From Phyllostachys edulis (taxonomy: Eukaryota > Streptophyta > Magnoliopsida > Poales > Poaceae): a stretch of 64,000 nt of DNA. Positions 11,525-22,931 of the stretch are shown here, piece by piece. The position numbers and the translations under genes were made by a program. Each line of letters starts with the position of its first letter. Positions within the stretch are counted from its first letter, which is position 1. The notes under the pieces are model-generated. The model worked only from the letters and a program-made list of their open reading frames with translations, did not search any database and was not told the DNA's origin. The stretch is from the NCBI GenBank assembly GCA_036346405.1, contig CM070546.1, positions 99,268,826 to 99,332,825 of the forward strand, written 5' to 3'.

Positions 11525-13000
11525 AGGGTTGTGTCATGCTTGCAACCAAATCTGACCTTGCTGAAATTTTTTATAATGATATGCCATGCTATGCTTTGAT
11601 ATGCAAAGATGCTTTATTTTCACTTGATGATATATCTAGCTCTTTGTCGTCTGCTGTCACTAACCTTTTGCAGGCATATGAGAATGTGTTTCCAGCTGAG
11701 ATACCCCCGGGACTGCCACCTATTAGAGGGATTGAACACCAAATTGACTTAATTCCGGGAGCAACTTTGCCAAACTGTGCGGCGTATAGGACCAATCCAG
11801 AGGAGACTAAGGAAATTCAGTGACAAGTCCAAGATCTTTTGGACCGAGGGTACATATGAGAAAGCCTTAGTCCTTGTGTTGTTCCTGTTCTTTTGGTTCC
11901 TAAGAAAGACGGTAGTTGGCGTATGTGTGTTGATTGTAGAGCCATTAATAATATCACAATACGGTATCGTCATCCTATTCCTAGGTTAGACGACATACTT
12001 GATGAGTTGAGGGGTTCTATTCTTTTCACAAAGATTGACTTGCGAAGCGGGTACCACCAGATTAGAATGAAATTGGGAGATGAATGAAAAACAGCATTTA
12101 AAACTAAGTCCGGGCTATACGACATACTTAGCATTTTCATGCATTTGATGAACGAAGTTTTGCGTGCTTTCATTGGAAAATTTGTGGTGGTGTATTTTGA
12201 TGATATTCTGATCTATAGTAAGTCATTTGAGGAACACCTAGATCATTTACATTTTGTTTTTAATGTTTTGAAAAATGCACGTTTGTTTGGTAACCTTGAG
12301 AAGTGCACCTTTTGTACGGATCGAGTCTCTTTTTCTTAGTTATGTTGTTACTCCACAGGGCATTGAAGTTGATTAAGCCAAGATCGTCGCTATCCAGAGT
12401 TGGCCGCCTCCTAAAACGGTCACACAAGTGCGGAGTTTTCTCAGGCTCGCTGATTTCTATCAGCGTTTTGTTCGGGATTTCAGTACCCTTGCTACACCGC
12501 TAAATGAGCTTACAAAGAAGGGTGTTCCTTTTACTTGGGGCACCATACAACAACAAGCTTTCGATGCTCTCAAAGATAAGTTGACATACGCCCCTTTGCT
12601 TTAACTTCCTGATTTCAGCAAGACTTTTGAATTAGAATGTGATGCTAGTGGCATAGGTCTTGGTGGTGTGTTAATTCAAGAAGGAAAGCCTGTTGCTTAC
12701 TTTAGTGAAAAATTAAGTGGGTCTAGTTTGAACTATTCTACATATGATAAAGAATTATATGCTCTAGTTCGAACTTTAGAAACATGGCAGCATTATTTAT
12801 GGCCCAAAGAGTTTGTAATACATTCTGATCATGAATCTTTGAAGCATATTCGAAGTCAAACCAACCTAAACCGTAGACATGCTAAGTGGGTTGAGTTTAT
12901 TGAGTCTTTCCCTTATGTCATTAAACATAAAAAGGGTAAAGAAAATGTAATAGCTGATGCATTTTCTAGGAGATATACCATGCTTTCACAACTTGACTTC
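11525..13000 (+). pseudogene. Gypsy reverse transcriptase and RNase H, disrupted
   Basis: RT begins with LPPIRGIEHQIDLIPGA (11715-11765), followed by stops at 11821 and 11857, then VPKKDGSWRMCVDCRAINN (11893 on) and SGYHQIRMK. A TGA at 12085 and an in-frame loss of about a dozen codons near 12120-12135 remove the segment that normally precedes the catalytic loop. The active-site YFDD is intact at 12193-12204. A frameshift follows near 12338. RNase H resumes at about 12625 (ELECDASGIGLGGVL), with YDKELYALVR and IHSDHESLKHI. The mixture of intact motifs and breaks marks a decayed copy. Confidence 0.8.
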
Positions 13001-13099
13001 AAAATCTTTGGATTAGAGATAATAAAGGAGCAATTTGTGCATGATGCTGATTTTAAAGATGTGTTACTCAATTGCCAAGGGAGAAAGGGTTGGAATAAA

Positions 13100-13627
13100 T
13101 TTGTGGTGCATGATGGGTTCGTGTACCGTGCTAACAAGCTATGCATTTCAGCTAGTTCCGTTTATCTTTTGTTGTTACAGGAGGCGCATAGAGGAGAATT
13201 GATGGGTCACTTTGGCGTGAAGAAGACCGAAGACATTCTGACCCACCACTTTTTATTGGACAAAGATGAGGCGTGACATCGAATGCTTCATTGCCCGCTG
13301 CACCATGTGCCAAAAAGCTAAGTCACGACTTAATCCTCATGGTTTATACATGCCTTTTCCTGTTCTAAGCACACCTTGGGAAGATATTTCTATGGACTTT
13401 GTTTTAGGGCTGCCTAGAACAAAGAAGGGGTGGGATAGTATTTTTGTTGTCGTGGATAGATTCTCTAAGATGGCTTATTTTATACCATGTCATAAAAGTG
13501 ATGATGCTACACAAGTTGCTGATTTGTTCTTTAAGAAAATTGTTTGCTTGCATGGTATTCCGAATACAATAGTTTCAGATCGTGATGCTAAATTTCTTAG
13601 TCATTTTTGGAGAACTTTGTGGGCTAA
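13100..13627 (+). pseudogene. Gypsy integrase, N-terminal part up to the nested insertion
   Basis: The zinc-binding domain (GHFGVKKTEDILTHH then CFIARCTMCQKAKS, with a frameshift near 13265) is followed by the integrase core with DISMDFVLGLP (first catalytic Asp, near 13395) and VSDRDAKFLSHFWRTLW (second Asp, near 13580). The frame is cut after 13627, where a TGTAACGTCCC terminus begins. It resumes at 18584 in register once the insert and one copy of the target duplication are removed. Confidence 0.8.
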
Positions 13628-14929
13628 TGTAACGTCCCGTTCGTCCTAAGTTTTCTAAGCTTTTTTTAAAAAAATAAAGATAACCATTTGGTTTTGTTGA
13701 GAGTTCAAAGCTTAACTTGGGATTTTAAAAATAGCTTTAACTTGACCTAACTAAACTTCAACTAAACCCAGTTGTTTGGTGTTCCTTGTTTGTTGAAGTT
13801 CCTTGCTGTTCTTTGGCTTTTAGCCTCTTTTCTTTGTTGGCCTTGTTTGCTCTTCAGGCTAGCTTTTCCCTCTAGGTCTCTCTCTTTCTCTAAACCTTTC
13901 TCTTGCTGGACATCTCCTGATGTTCAGATCTATCTCATCTTTCTAACCTCCCCTTCTTTGTCCTTTTTCAGGACCTCCCTTGAGTTCCTCTTTTGGGACC
14001 TCTTAGCTTGGATCTCCTCCTTTTGGAGATATCCTCCCTTGGATCTCCTCTTTTACCCAGATCTCTCCTTCGTTGAGATCAAAGGGTCCAGACCTTTCCC
14101 CAGCTGGACCTCCCTTTGTAATCTTTTGTTTGGATCCCCCCCAAGTCCAAACCTCCTCTTTGTTTGTTTGAACCTCCTTCTGTTTAGACCTCCATTGGTC
14201 TAAAACCTTCTTCTCTGACTAGATCTCCTTCTCTGTTTTGGACCTCCTGCCGAGAAACAAGCTCGGGCTTGTGTTTCAAAACCCCCTTTGGTTTCTTGAA
14301 GCCAAGTTGGCCTTGTTTCCTTTCCTGTGGACCTCCCTTGGGGTGGTTCAGTCCGGGTTGCAGTATTACCGCCATCGCTCTTGCGGTTGTACCGTTGTGG
14401 TGGTGCCGGAACTATCACCTTCGTTAAGTCCTTTAAGCCTTCTTGGACCTCCCTGTGTCCACATAGAGCTCCTTTTGATCTCCCCGCGTCCAATCGGACC
14501 TCCCTCGCGCTTGTGCGGTGCTACCGTTTGCTTTGGCAGTACTGCCGCTTGTTCCTTCGGAACTACCGTCTTTGTTAAGACCTCCTTTGTTCCTTCGGAA
14601 CTACCGCTGTTCTGTTGCGGTCGTACCGCTTAGGCTTATCCTTCCTTGCCTCAGGACTGTTGATGCTTCTGGACGGTCCCTTCGCTTGGCCCATTCGATC
14701 TTGATCTAACGACCCTAGCTTTCCCCGCGTATCCTTGTTTCCGTGGACCTCTCCTTTGCTTTGATCTTAACCGTTGGGGTCTCATTTGAGAGATCTAACT
14801 CTCAGGACCTCTTTGTGTCCTTAGGACCTCTTTGTACTCCTTTGGATTTCATTCCTCTGTGTCCTTCGGTTTTCCTCAGGTCGGACCTACCACTTGCTTG
14901 GTCAGACCTACCGCTCGGGCAGGGTCTTC

Positions 14930-15330
14930 GTCACATAAAACCCTTGTTGAGATCTGGCCGTTAGGACCTCCTCTCTGGAAATCTTAGCCGCTCAGACCTC
15001 CCCTTGTTGAGATCTGGCCGTTAGGACCTCTCTGGAAATCTTAGCCACTCAGACCTCTCCTTGTTGAGATCTGGCCGTTAGGACCTCCTCTCTGGAGATC
15101 TTAGCCGCTCAGACCTCCTCTTGTTGAGATCTGGCCGTTAGGACCTCCCTTTTTGAGATCTTAACCATCCAGATCCCTCCTCTGTTTGATCTAACGATCC
15201 AGATCTCCTCTTTGTTGGGATCATGAGGCCCGGACCTCCCTTTTTGAGATCTTAACCATCCAGATCCCTCCTCTGTTTGATCTAACGATCCAGACCTCCT
15301 CTTTGTTGGGATCATGAGGCCCGGACCTCC
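14930..15330 (+). repeat. GACCTCC tandem array inside the giant LTR
   Basis: Units of about 60 bp containing CTTGTTGAGATCTGGCCGTT and AGGACCTCCTCTCTGGA are repeated at least four times at 14940-15140. They are followed by two copies of a second unit of about 94 bp (GAGATCTTAACCATCCAGAT ... TTGTTGGGATCATGAGGCCC) at 15150-15330. Weaker GACCTCC-centred units extend from 13900 to 16500. Confidence 0.8.
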
Positions 15331-18300
15331 CTTAGGTCCAGACCTCCCTAGCGTTTGGACTCACCACTGGCCCTTGCGGTCGTGCCACTTGAGTTTTACC
15401 TTTCTTGCCTTAGGACCGTTTGGTCTGCATCAGACGGTTTGGGTGAGTTGGCTCGTTCGCTTGGTTCGAACGGCCCATTTGCCTTGCTTCATCCGATCAA
15501 AATCTAACGGCCCCTGTTCCTCCCGCACATCTTTGTTTCCGTGGGCCTCCCCTTGCTATAGATCTTGACCGTAGGACCTCCCTCTTGGAGATCTAACCGT
15601 CGGGACCTCCCCCTTGCCTTTGATCTTAATTGTTTAGGATCTCCTTTTGAGAAACTAAGCCGTTAAGACCTCCCCTTGGTTGTCTCAGCCATCAAGCCCC
15701 TTCCCGGCTTGCGGTTGTACTGCAACGTTAAACCCGGAGCTACCGTCATCCGGTTGTACATTTTCTTGAACACGGTATTACCGCCGTGTCGGCGATATCG
15801 TGCCCATCCTTCTCTCATCTTTGTAGTCTTTTGGACCTCCTGTCCAGAGGATCCCTTTGTGTCTCTTGGACCTCTTGTCCATAGGACCTCCCCGTGGTTG
15901 TGTTTGTCTTTTGGGACCTCCCGTCCTTAGACCTCCTCCTTGTGTTTAGACCTTTATGGTCTAGACCTCCCCCTTGTGTTTGGACCTCCGTAGTAAAGAC
16001 CTCCTTGGTTGTCTTAGGACTTCCTGTCCTCAGACTTCCTTCCAGGACCTCCTTTTAGGGCCTCCTCCTTGGACCCTTCCCTTTGACCATATGTTAACCC
16101 TTTTGACTGACTCCCGTGCCCAGGTTCTAAAGTGCATTTGATGTGGGTTGAAGTCACATTAAAGTGCTGTCCTTTCCTTTGTACTTATTCCTACCTTTTG
16201 TCCTCTCCTCCTCATAATCTAATCATTTTTCGTACGTTTGGCAGTGTGCCCTTGTACCAATACTTTGAATCTGGTCACCTCCTTGTTGTGGTGTTTCTAT
16301 TTCCTTTCTCCTTTAAATAGAACATCCCGGGCGGCCACTTTGTTCCTATTCTTCATTTCAGCCTCTCCACCAAGCTCTCTCGGTTCTGGTGAGCTTCTCA
16401 AGCTCCCCGGTCCGAACCTCTTGGGCTCGGACCTCCCTATTGCCGGATCTCCCTCTCGGACCTCCCTTCTTTGTGGACCTCCTCTCTTTTGCTTTAAGTA
16501 AGTTCTTTTGGATTTCTTGGAGTTTCTTTGCTCATTTGATTTTCTTTGCGCACGTGTAGACTCGGTTGATTGCTGAGGAGCTCGTGGTTCAAGCTACACC
16601 AGCCGAAGCCTTTCCCTTCAACAGAGGCAAGTCGTGGACCTCGATCATCTTGGTCCTATTTTACAAAATATTTTGATTTGTTAAACTCGCATGGCTATTT
16701 TTATAGAACTGTTTTGGGCAGTAGCTATTCTCCTATTTGACTTTACGCCTCCTTGGACTTGGGTACTTGACATGTTGACATAACCCCCTTTGGACACCTT
16801 AGGATGGATATTTAGTTGGTACCTTTTGTTAATGCCAACATGGGACCGTAAGTTTGTGCTTAGCCTTGCTGTAGAACCGTGGGGTTTGTGAATCATGCCT
16901 TATCAATTAATAATCTTGATTAATGAAATATGGAATCTTTGGTTGGTGCCATTGTTAACCGGTTATGGTGTAACGCCATAAGTTGTGTTGATTGTGGTGC
17001 GATACCACCTTAAAACTTGTTGTGCCAGGACTGGGTGGTCCAGTGGCCGGGTTGAACCCAAATGGTTTTGCTTGGGCAAGAAGGCCGGGAGTGAGTAGTG
17101 GGTGCTTTGCACTTTTGGGTTGTGGAAGTCTTGCCTGAGCACAATTAAGGACTTAACTTTGTGTCTATGGATCCAAGTAATCCGTGCAACCACAAGGTCA
17201 TTTTATGGGGATGGCCTGGGCTGAATAATTAGCAATGAGATGGTTGGGTGCTGTTATGGTTGAGCAAGTTTTATCGCAACGGCGCAAGAGGGGGCACGAA
17301 TCTGGTGGCTTTGCAACCCATCCAGAAGCGAAACCTTAGCGGGCAGCTCCTAGCCAAATCAAAGCTTTGTAAAGGCTTTGTCACGCTCTCTAGACTGCTC
17401 ACCCTTGGAAGTGAGCAAGGGTCTTTCCGGAACCCGTCCCGCTAGAGAGATCGTGGATTGTGGGTAAAGTTGTACACCTCTGCAGAGCGTAAAATCTATT
17501 CGAATAGCCAAGTCCTTGGTTATGGACATCTCCCGGAGAAGTGGTGCAAAGGATAGCTTTTGTGAAATTTTGTCCCTGGGCGCGTCTGCGAGAAGCTGTG
17601 GCTTTGCCTCGAAGAGACCTTGGCCGGCTTTAGAGGGGTCGTGGTTGGCTCGAGATGAGGTCCAAGGGCTGGGTGGAAACTCTGGAGTGGGTGCTCCAGG
17701 GAGGTCGTGGTTGAGGTTCTGGCCATGGGTGTGGCCAGACCTCCCACGGTTGGCTTTGGGGTACTCCGGAGTGGTTTTGGAAGTGAGTGGGTGCTCACGA
17801 CCTCTCTTGGAATCAAATGTATCTATGTATTATTGTTTTAACTTGCTGCCTTGCAATCTATTATGATTATTTACTATCAAATATTGCTTTTTGCAACTAA
17901 CCATACCGCTCTCCTTTGGCAAGCCTTGCATAGGTAGTATTGCATACTCCTCCCACGGCTTGCTGAGTACATTCAAAAGTACTCATGGCTTTTGCCCTTC
18001 TGTTTAAATCAGCAGCTCAAGGAAGTTCCAGGGAGCTCAAAGCTCTGTGTTGAAGAGGTCTTTGGAGACCATGCGACCTAGAGACGTCCTCCACTCGATA
18101 GCCGGTGGGCTGATCGGTTGGACTCACACGTTGGTGTTTTGTTTTCCTGCTGCAGGTCCTCTTGTGTTTTAGCCCTAGTGGCTCTTGTAAGAAGCTTGAC
18201 CGTTGGGTCCTTAATAATATTTGATAATTTGCCTTTTGTGTTCCTTTAGCTTGTTGTGGTATGGATTTGATCACACCAATGTGTCTCTGTGCGAGTTAGC

Positions 18301-18394
18301 AAGACTGATCATGGGACTAACTCAGTGCACAAAGGCCAAGACCTCCAGGAGGTCTTGAGATCTCCTGGGAGGTCCTGGCAGACCTCCTCGGGTA

Positions 18395-18535
18395 CTGGCG
18401 GTACTACCGCTCACTAGTCTTGATAATCTTGGCGCTTGGACCAAGCATGGTGCTACCGCTCTCTAATGCGGTAGTACCTGCGCTCGGACGTGGGCGGTAC
18501 TACCGGACCTCACCAAAACGGTAGTACCGCGGCAA
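18395..18535 (+). repeat. Inverted GGTAGTACCGC cluster near the LTR 3' end
   Basis: GGCGGTACTACCGCTC, ATGCGGTAGTACCTGCG, GGCGGTACTACCGGA and ACGGTAGTACCGCGG follow each other within 140 bp in alternating orientation, giving several short palindromes just inside the 3' end of the nested element. Confidence 0.6.
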
Positions 18536-18583
18536 AAAAAAATCCGAGCACTCCAAGTATCCTGAGAAGGTCCTCACAGCTAA

Positions 18584-19515
18584 GTTGGGGACTAAGCTGT
18601 TATTTTCCACTACTTGTCATCCCCAAACCGATGGACAAACTAAGGTAGTCAATAGAACATTGTCTACTATGCTTAGGAATGTACTTAAAAAGAACTTCAA
18701 AATATGGGAGAAATGTTTACCTCATGTGGAATTTGCTTATAATCGCTCGCTGCATTCTACCACAAAGAAGTGCCCTTTTGAGATTGTTTATGATTTCATA
18801 CCTCGTGCATCTATCGACTTATTGCCTCTTCCAGCTTCGGAGAAGGTAAATTTTGATACACAACAACGTGCTAATTTTATACTTAAGATGCATGAGATAA
18901 CTAAAGAGAACATTGAGATTATGAATGCTAAATATAAAGTTGCTGGTAGTCAAGGACGCAAGCATGTTACTTTTGAACCTGGTGATCTTGTGTGGTTATA
19001 CTTGCATAAAGAATGATTCCCTGAATTGAGAAAGTCTAAACTCATGCCTCGTGCAGATGGCCCTTTTAAAGTGCTTGGACGTATTATTGATAATGCATAT
19101 AAGTTAGACTTGCCTGCAGATTTTGGGGTTAGCCTCACCTTTAACATTGCAGATTTGCGACCTTTCTTGGGCATGGAGGATGAGCTTGAGTCAAAGACGA
19201 CTCCAATTCAAGAAGGGGAGGATGATGAGGATATCACTTCTACTGATATGAACACTTCTCTTGATGCTGCCATGAATAATGTGCAAGGTCCATTACTAGG
19301 GCACGTGCTCGTCAACTCCATTATCGGTACATTCGTTTCTAGAAATTTGAGTGTATTATTTAAGAACTCTATGATCTTTGTCTAATGGAGATGATTTGCT
19401 TGTGCTTAGGAATCTAGGAATGGACAACAAGGAGTTGATGTGCGTCAAGAAAGGAGAAGACAATAACAATGGCCACAATTCCAGCGAGGACTTGGGGACT
19501 TTAAAGCCACCCTAA
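18584..19515 (+). pseudogene. Gypsy integrase, C-terminal part after the nested insertion
   Basis: This continues the integrase core with GTKLLFSTTCHPQTDGQT. At the position of the third catalytic residue of the DDE triad the codon at 18642-18644 is AAG (Lys) instead of a Glu codon. Downstream are CPFEIVYDFIPRA, the GDLVWL motif near 18980, a stop at 19015, and the GPF...L...AYKLDLPADFG segment of the C-terminal domain (19060-19130). The reading frame shifts around 19290 and the original stop is probably near 19515. Confidence 0.8.
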
Positions 19516-20090
19516 AAGAGATGAAGAATTTGTGGCCTCCAACTCAAAGAGTTTCAGCCACCCTCTACTTGGTGCTGCGCCACCTTTCCTTAGCCTACGA
19601 GGCTTGTATCTGAATCCCCTTAAGGGTTAGATTGAATCAAACTTTGTAATGGGCTTATTTGGCCCATGTAGCCTATATGGCCAGTCACCTAGGGTTTGGG
19701 GGTACTGTTCATGTGGCACTATTCATGCGTGAACAATGCTGCCGCCCCTCCCTCTTCCTCCTTTACATAGTGGCCGCCGTCCCTTAGTTTTGGTGGGTTT
19801 CTTTTTTAGATTATTCTGCATAGCAGTTTCGCCGCACGTTCAGTTGAGGAACCCCCAACTTTGTGAGCTTCATCATTATTCGCAATACAATTTCAGATTG
19901 TATCTTCTACTCTCTTGCTTGTGTTCTCGATTCACTTGTAAGAGATAGCCTTCTTGGTGAGGTCAACCGTGTTCAGCACGGTTGATAACCATTGGAGCAG
20001 TGGTGTAGTGATTGCGAGGGGTTCGATCCGTTTTGGTCGGAGCCTTTGGATCATCAACATCGTGTTCTCCACAATCGATATATCACTACC
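19516..20090 (+). other. Post-pol noncoding region, probable 3' LTR of the gypsy element
   Basis: No gene is seen. The sequence has LTR-like features: a TTTGTAATGGGC region, a GC-rich leader, and a tail (GTGTTCTCGATTCACTTG ... GTGGTGTAGTGATTGCGAGG) of the type found at the 3' end of grass gypsy LTRs. Without a 5' copy to compare, the edges are guesses. Confidence 0.35.
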
Positions 20091-20221
20091 TTTCGGAAGA
20101 TCGGACCACAATCACATTAGCGAGAGGGAGCGACGCAAAGCGGAGAGTAGCCACGAGGATGACGACGAACGGGCGACACCAGTGAAGAGAGAAACGGAGG
20201 AGGGGGAGGGGACGCGGCAAG

Positions 20222-20625
20222 CGAGCACAGTGGGATTTGGGTGGCGACGGTAGGAAAGAGTGGGCGGGCTAGCGAGGCTACAAGGGTACCACCGCCCGCC
20301 GGTGGTGGAAGCGGGGACGGGGAGGGGTAGGGACCCGCGGAGCCTGTGGAAGAAGGAAGGAGAAGGAGGCATCGGTCGGGCGACGGTGAAGAAGAAGGGG
20401 AGCAGAAGAAGAAGGAGGTGGGGGTGCAGCGGTGGAGGAGGGGACATGGTGAGGCGACCATAGTGGGATCGAGGCGACGGGGAAGAGCGGGCGACGCGAC
20501 GAAGGCACTACCGCCCGCCGATGGCGAAATTGGGCGCTGGGAAGGGGGGAGGGGGTCTGTGGAACCTGTGAAGGAAGGAAGGAGGAGGTGGCGGTGGTGA
20601 TTAAGAAGAAGGGGAGCCGAGCCAC
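20222..20625 (+). repeat. GA/GC-rich tandem duplication (about 230-bp unit, two copies)
   Basis: The segment from CAGTGGGATTTGGGTGGCGA (20229) through ACCACCGCCCGCCGGTGG and GAAGAAGAAGGGGAGC is repeated from CATAGTGGGATCGAGGCGAC (20459) through CACTACCGCCCGCCGATGG and AAGAAGAAGGGGAGC. Both strands are open over long distances because of the purine bias: the - strand reads as a Ser/Pro-rich run without a domain. I do not call a gene. Confidence 0.6.
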
Positions 20626-20979
20626 CGGGGAGGAGGACGAAGTAGTGACCGGTGGAGGGAGAGGAGAGCGAACGAACCAGGAGGAAGGCAAAGGAGATGG
20701 GCAGCTTCTGTCTGCACGACACGGACGAAGCGCATGGCAACGAGCCACACGGGAGCCGAGGAAGAGAGAAGACATGCTTTTTTGCTGGCATCGTGTAGGA
20801 CTGGGAGCGCTCCGCCCGGAGACATCAAACGTCGAAGAACGATGCAAAAGCATCGAATGGCTGATAGCCGCGAAGGCAAGCGCTTCACAAAAAAAATCGG
20901 ACGGACGTGAAGACAAGCCGCGCGGAATCCGACAGGTGCAAAAAAATGGAGCGACGTGGCCCCTCTGCCCCTAGCCCTA

Positions 20980-21721
20980 AACTTCCCTCTGCTTATACCG
21001 GAGGATCTATTATTTATATCGGAGGATTCGTGGTGAAAATGTGACGTGAAACACCTGATTTGTTTCTGTTCTCTCTCTCTCTCCAACACCTGATTCTGAA
21101 TGCGAGGCCCTCCTCCAGACAAAGCGGCCCGGTGTCCGTCAAAACGCCTCGGAACCACATCACCGGTCAAAACGCTCATAGTTTGGGCGTGCGGGCGGGT
21201 GCGCGCGAGGGAAACCGTCGAAAGCACGGCCCAAAGCCGTGGGAAAATCGCGTTGTGTTACTTGGATAGCCCACTGGCCAACTTATCACACGGGCACCGC
21301 AGGTCCGCAGGCTCCTCCGCGGTGTTCCTCGCCTGGCCGCGCGAGGATTTGATTGGGTTGCCGCTGCTTGTGCCACGCGCCCTCGACCACGCGAGGAGCA
21401 CTACCGGTCCAGGACTCCAGGCTTTTACAAATCTGCTGCGCAGCGTATTGGCGTATAGCAGCTAGCCACCGCAGTTCCAAAGAAGAAGAAGGTCGACCAC
21501 AGAAACACAAAGGCACGGTTCCACCACGGAGCTTCCACCAGCAACCCTAGCCACCGGGGCAACTCCATACAGCCCTCCATCGGTCCCTCTCCTCCTCATT
21601 TTAGTTTTTTTCTGTTTTTCTTCCTAAATTAATTTTTCTAGTTTTGTGAGTTCTTAGCCAAATTTTTTTTTACCTATGATGAGTTTTATCGGAGCAATTC
21701 ACCTGGTGGTTGAGATGGTAC
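20980..21721. other. No supported feature
   Basis: Unique-looking sequence with short open frames of no recognisable content, and a doubled ATATCGGAGGAT-like word near 20997-21030. Nothing here supports a gene. Confidence 0.3.
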
Positions 21722-21727
21722 AACTAA

Positions 21728-21970
21728 CGTTGGCCTAAACTGAAGACGAACGCACGCAAACACAATGGAACCTAGAACACGAACACAAAAAAAAAATTTG
21801 TACCGCCGGAACAACAACAGCTTTTCTAATTTTCTCTTGCTCTATTGTTTTTTTTTTCTCTTTCTTACAAAATCTGATTACATATGATCCCTTTTTATAG
21901 GCACAACTGCTTGCTACACTAATCGAACTCGGATTGCAACAGTGCTCGGAAGTCTTGATTATTTCTTACA
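21728..21970 (-). repeat. 3' LTR of the mini-copia
   Basis: Bounded on the inner side by the polypurine tract complement (ATCGCCCCCTTAAT) and carrying the TTTTTATAGG and TTATTTCTTACA segments typical of LTR promoter and end sequence. The outer end reads CGTTGGCC where the other copy reads TGTTGGTCC, so one terminal base has mutated. Confidence 0.6.
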
Positions 21971-22199
21971 ATCGCCCCCTTAATCTAGACTTGGTTGTTC
22001 TTCTTTTCACGCAATCCGATCTTGCATCTCCAGGACACACAGACACGTACTCGGACTAAAAATTCAGCTGCCAATTGGATTCGACTTTCAACTTGGCTCA
22101 CACACACTCGGTCGAAGACGATGGCATAACTCGAATATGTCATGGACTCTTACTCATTGAGGCAGTCGGTCTCAACTACGACTTGCCCAATTGTTACTC

Positions 22200-22332
22200 A
22201 ATACAGGACGGCGAATACATCTCCTCAACGTTCCTGACTCGACTCAGGACGACGAACACATTTCCTCAACATCTTGAACTCAACTCTACAGACTCTAGTC
22301 AGGACGACGAACACATCTACTCAACGTTTCCC
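22200..22332 (+). repeat. Three imperfect CAGGACGACGAACACAT units
   Basis: CAGGACGGCGAATACATCTC, CAGGACGACGAACACATTTC and CAGGACGACGAACACATCTA, each followed by CTCAACGTT or CTCAACATC, occur at about 50-65-bp spacing between the gag remnant and the 3' LTR of the mini-copia. Confidence 0.75.
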
Positions 22333-22334
22333 AA

Positions 22335-22727
22335 GACTTGGATCTAGTTGACAATAGTCATCAACCTCATGACGAAGTTGTCGGTCGACCTCGTCCCTTT
22401 CATGCGCATCCGCTCGAACTCGCTCTTGAGGGTCTGTACTCGCGCTTCCTTGACACGATCGGCGCCAAAATGCATCGTCTTCAACGTCTCCTACGCAGCT
22501 TTGATCGTCTCTTTTTTAGCCAGTAGGAAGAGCGTTTCCTCCAGGATGCTTACATAGATGGCCGCCAAGGCCATCTGATCCTTGCGTACATCAACGTTAT
22601 CGTCCTCGACCGCATCCCACACTCCTTGAGTGCGCATGTATACATCCATCTTGATTGCCCATATTGCATAATTGCTCTTCGTGAGCATCGGATAGTGCAG
22701 CGAGACGGCGGAACTCTTCTTTGCCAT
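22335..22727 (-). pseudogene. Copia gag N-terminal fragment
   Basis: From ATG at 22727 the - strand encodes MAKKSSAVSLHYPMLTKSNY followed by AIWAIKMDVYMRTQGVWDAV, the DUF4219/UBN2 start of plant copia gag, and then KETIKAA. A TAG at 22491-22493 sits where Trp is expected. The frame continues through LKTMHFGADRVKEARVQTLK and TDNFVMRLMTIVN to a second TAG near 22345. Capsid, zinc knuckle and pol are absent. It cannot make a particle protein. Confidence 0.8.
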
Positions 22728-22894
22728 CACCTGACATCGCCTCGTCACCGGTAATACCACTTTCTGGAGAGCGTGACATGATCTTGGACATACACTGATC
22801 AAGAACTCAGGCTCTAATACCAATTGTTGGTCCAAATCAAAGACGAACACATGCGAGCACAATGCAACTCGAGAACACGAACACAAGAACACAA

Positions 22895-22898
<4 letters not shown>

Positions 22899-22929
<31 letters not shown>
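22899..22929 (+). repeat. (GA)n microsatellite
   Basis: About fourteen uninterrupted GA units. They start where the two mini-copia LTR copies stop matching, so expansion here may have replaced or interrupted the LTR. Confidence 0.9.

Positions 22930-22931
<2 letters not shown>

Larger units (their letters stand above)
13628..18578 (+). mobile_element. 4.95-kb TG...CA element nested in the gypsy integrase (probable giant solo LTR)
   Basis: It begins TGTAACGTCCCGTTCG and ends GTCCTCACA, and is flanked by the perfect 5-bp duplication GCTAA (13623-13627 and 18579-18583), the mark of LTR-element integration. I see no gag or pol inside and no second TGTAACGTCCC terminus, so a solo LTR is the simplest reading. 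It shares ordered blocks with the LTRs at 43256 and 49857: the TGTAACGTCCC start, a CT-rich leader, GGTGAGCTT near 16389, a GAAACCTTAGCGGGC block near 17330, GTGGGTAAAGTTGTAC then CTCTGCAGAG near 17460-17490, and a GAGTAC...GTACTCA block near 17965. It is extraordinarily rich in GACCTCC words (13900-16500). Confidence 0.75.
9595..20090 (+). mobile_element. Decayed Ty3/gypsy retrotransposon interrupted by a nested element
   Basis: A forward-strand element with gag, zinc knuckle, protease, reverse transcriptase, RNase H and integrase in Ty3/gypsy order. It is split in the integrase core by a 4.95-kb insertion at 13628-18578. Many frameshifts and stops make it non-functional. A pol end (KPP then stop) is visible at about 19515 and is followed by AT/GC-mixed noncoding sequence that probably contains the 3' LTR. 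No 5' LTR or primer-binding site is recognisable before 9595, so the element is probably 5'-truncated; both outer edges are approximate. Confidence 0.75.

Noticed and set aside
13772..15930. Leu/Phe/Pro-rich open frames in the nested 4.95-kb element
   Set aside because: Their content comes from the GACCTCC/CTTTG repeats; no domain and no shared frame between repeat units.
20117..21227. Overlapping - strand frames of about 210-220 codons
   Set aside because: Ser/Pro-rich translations explained by GA-rich sense-strand repeats; no domain or start context.
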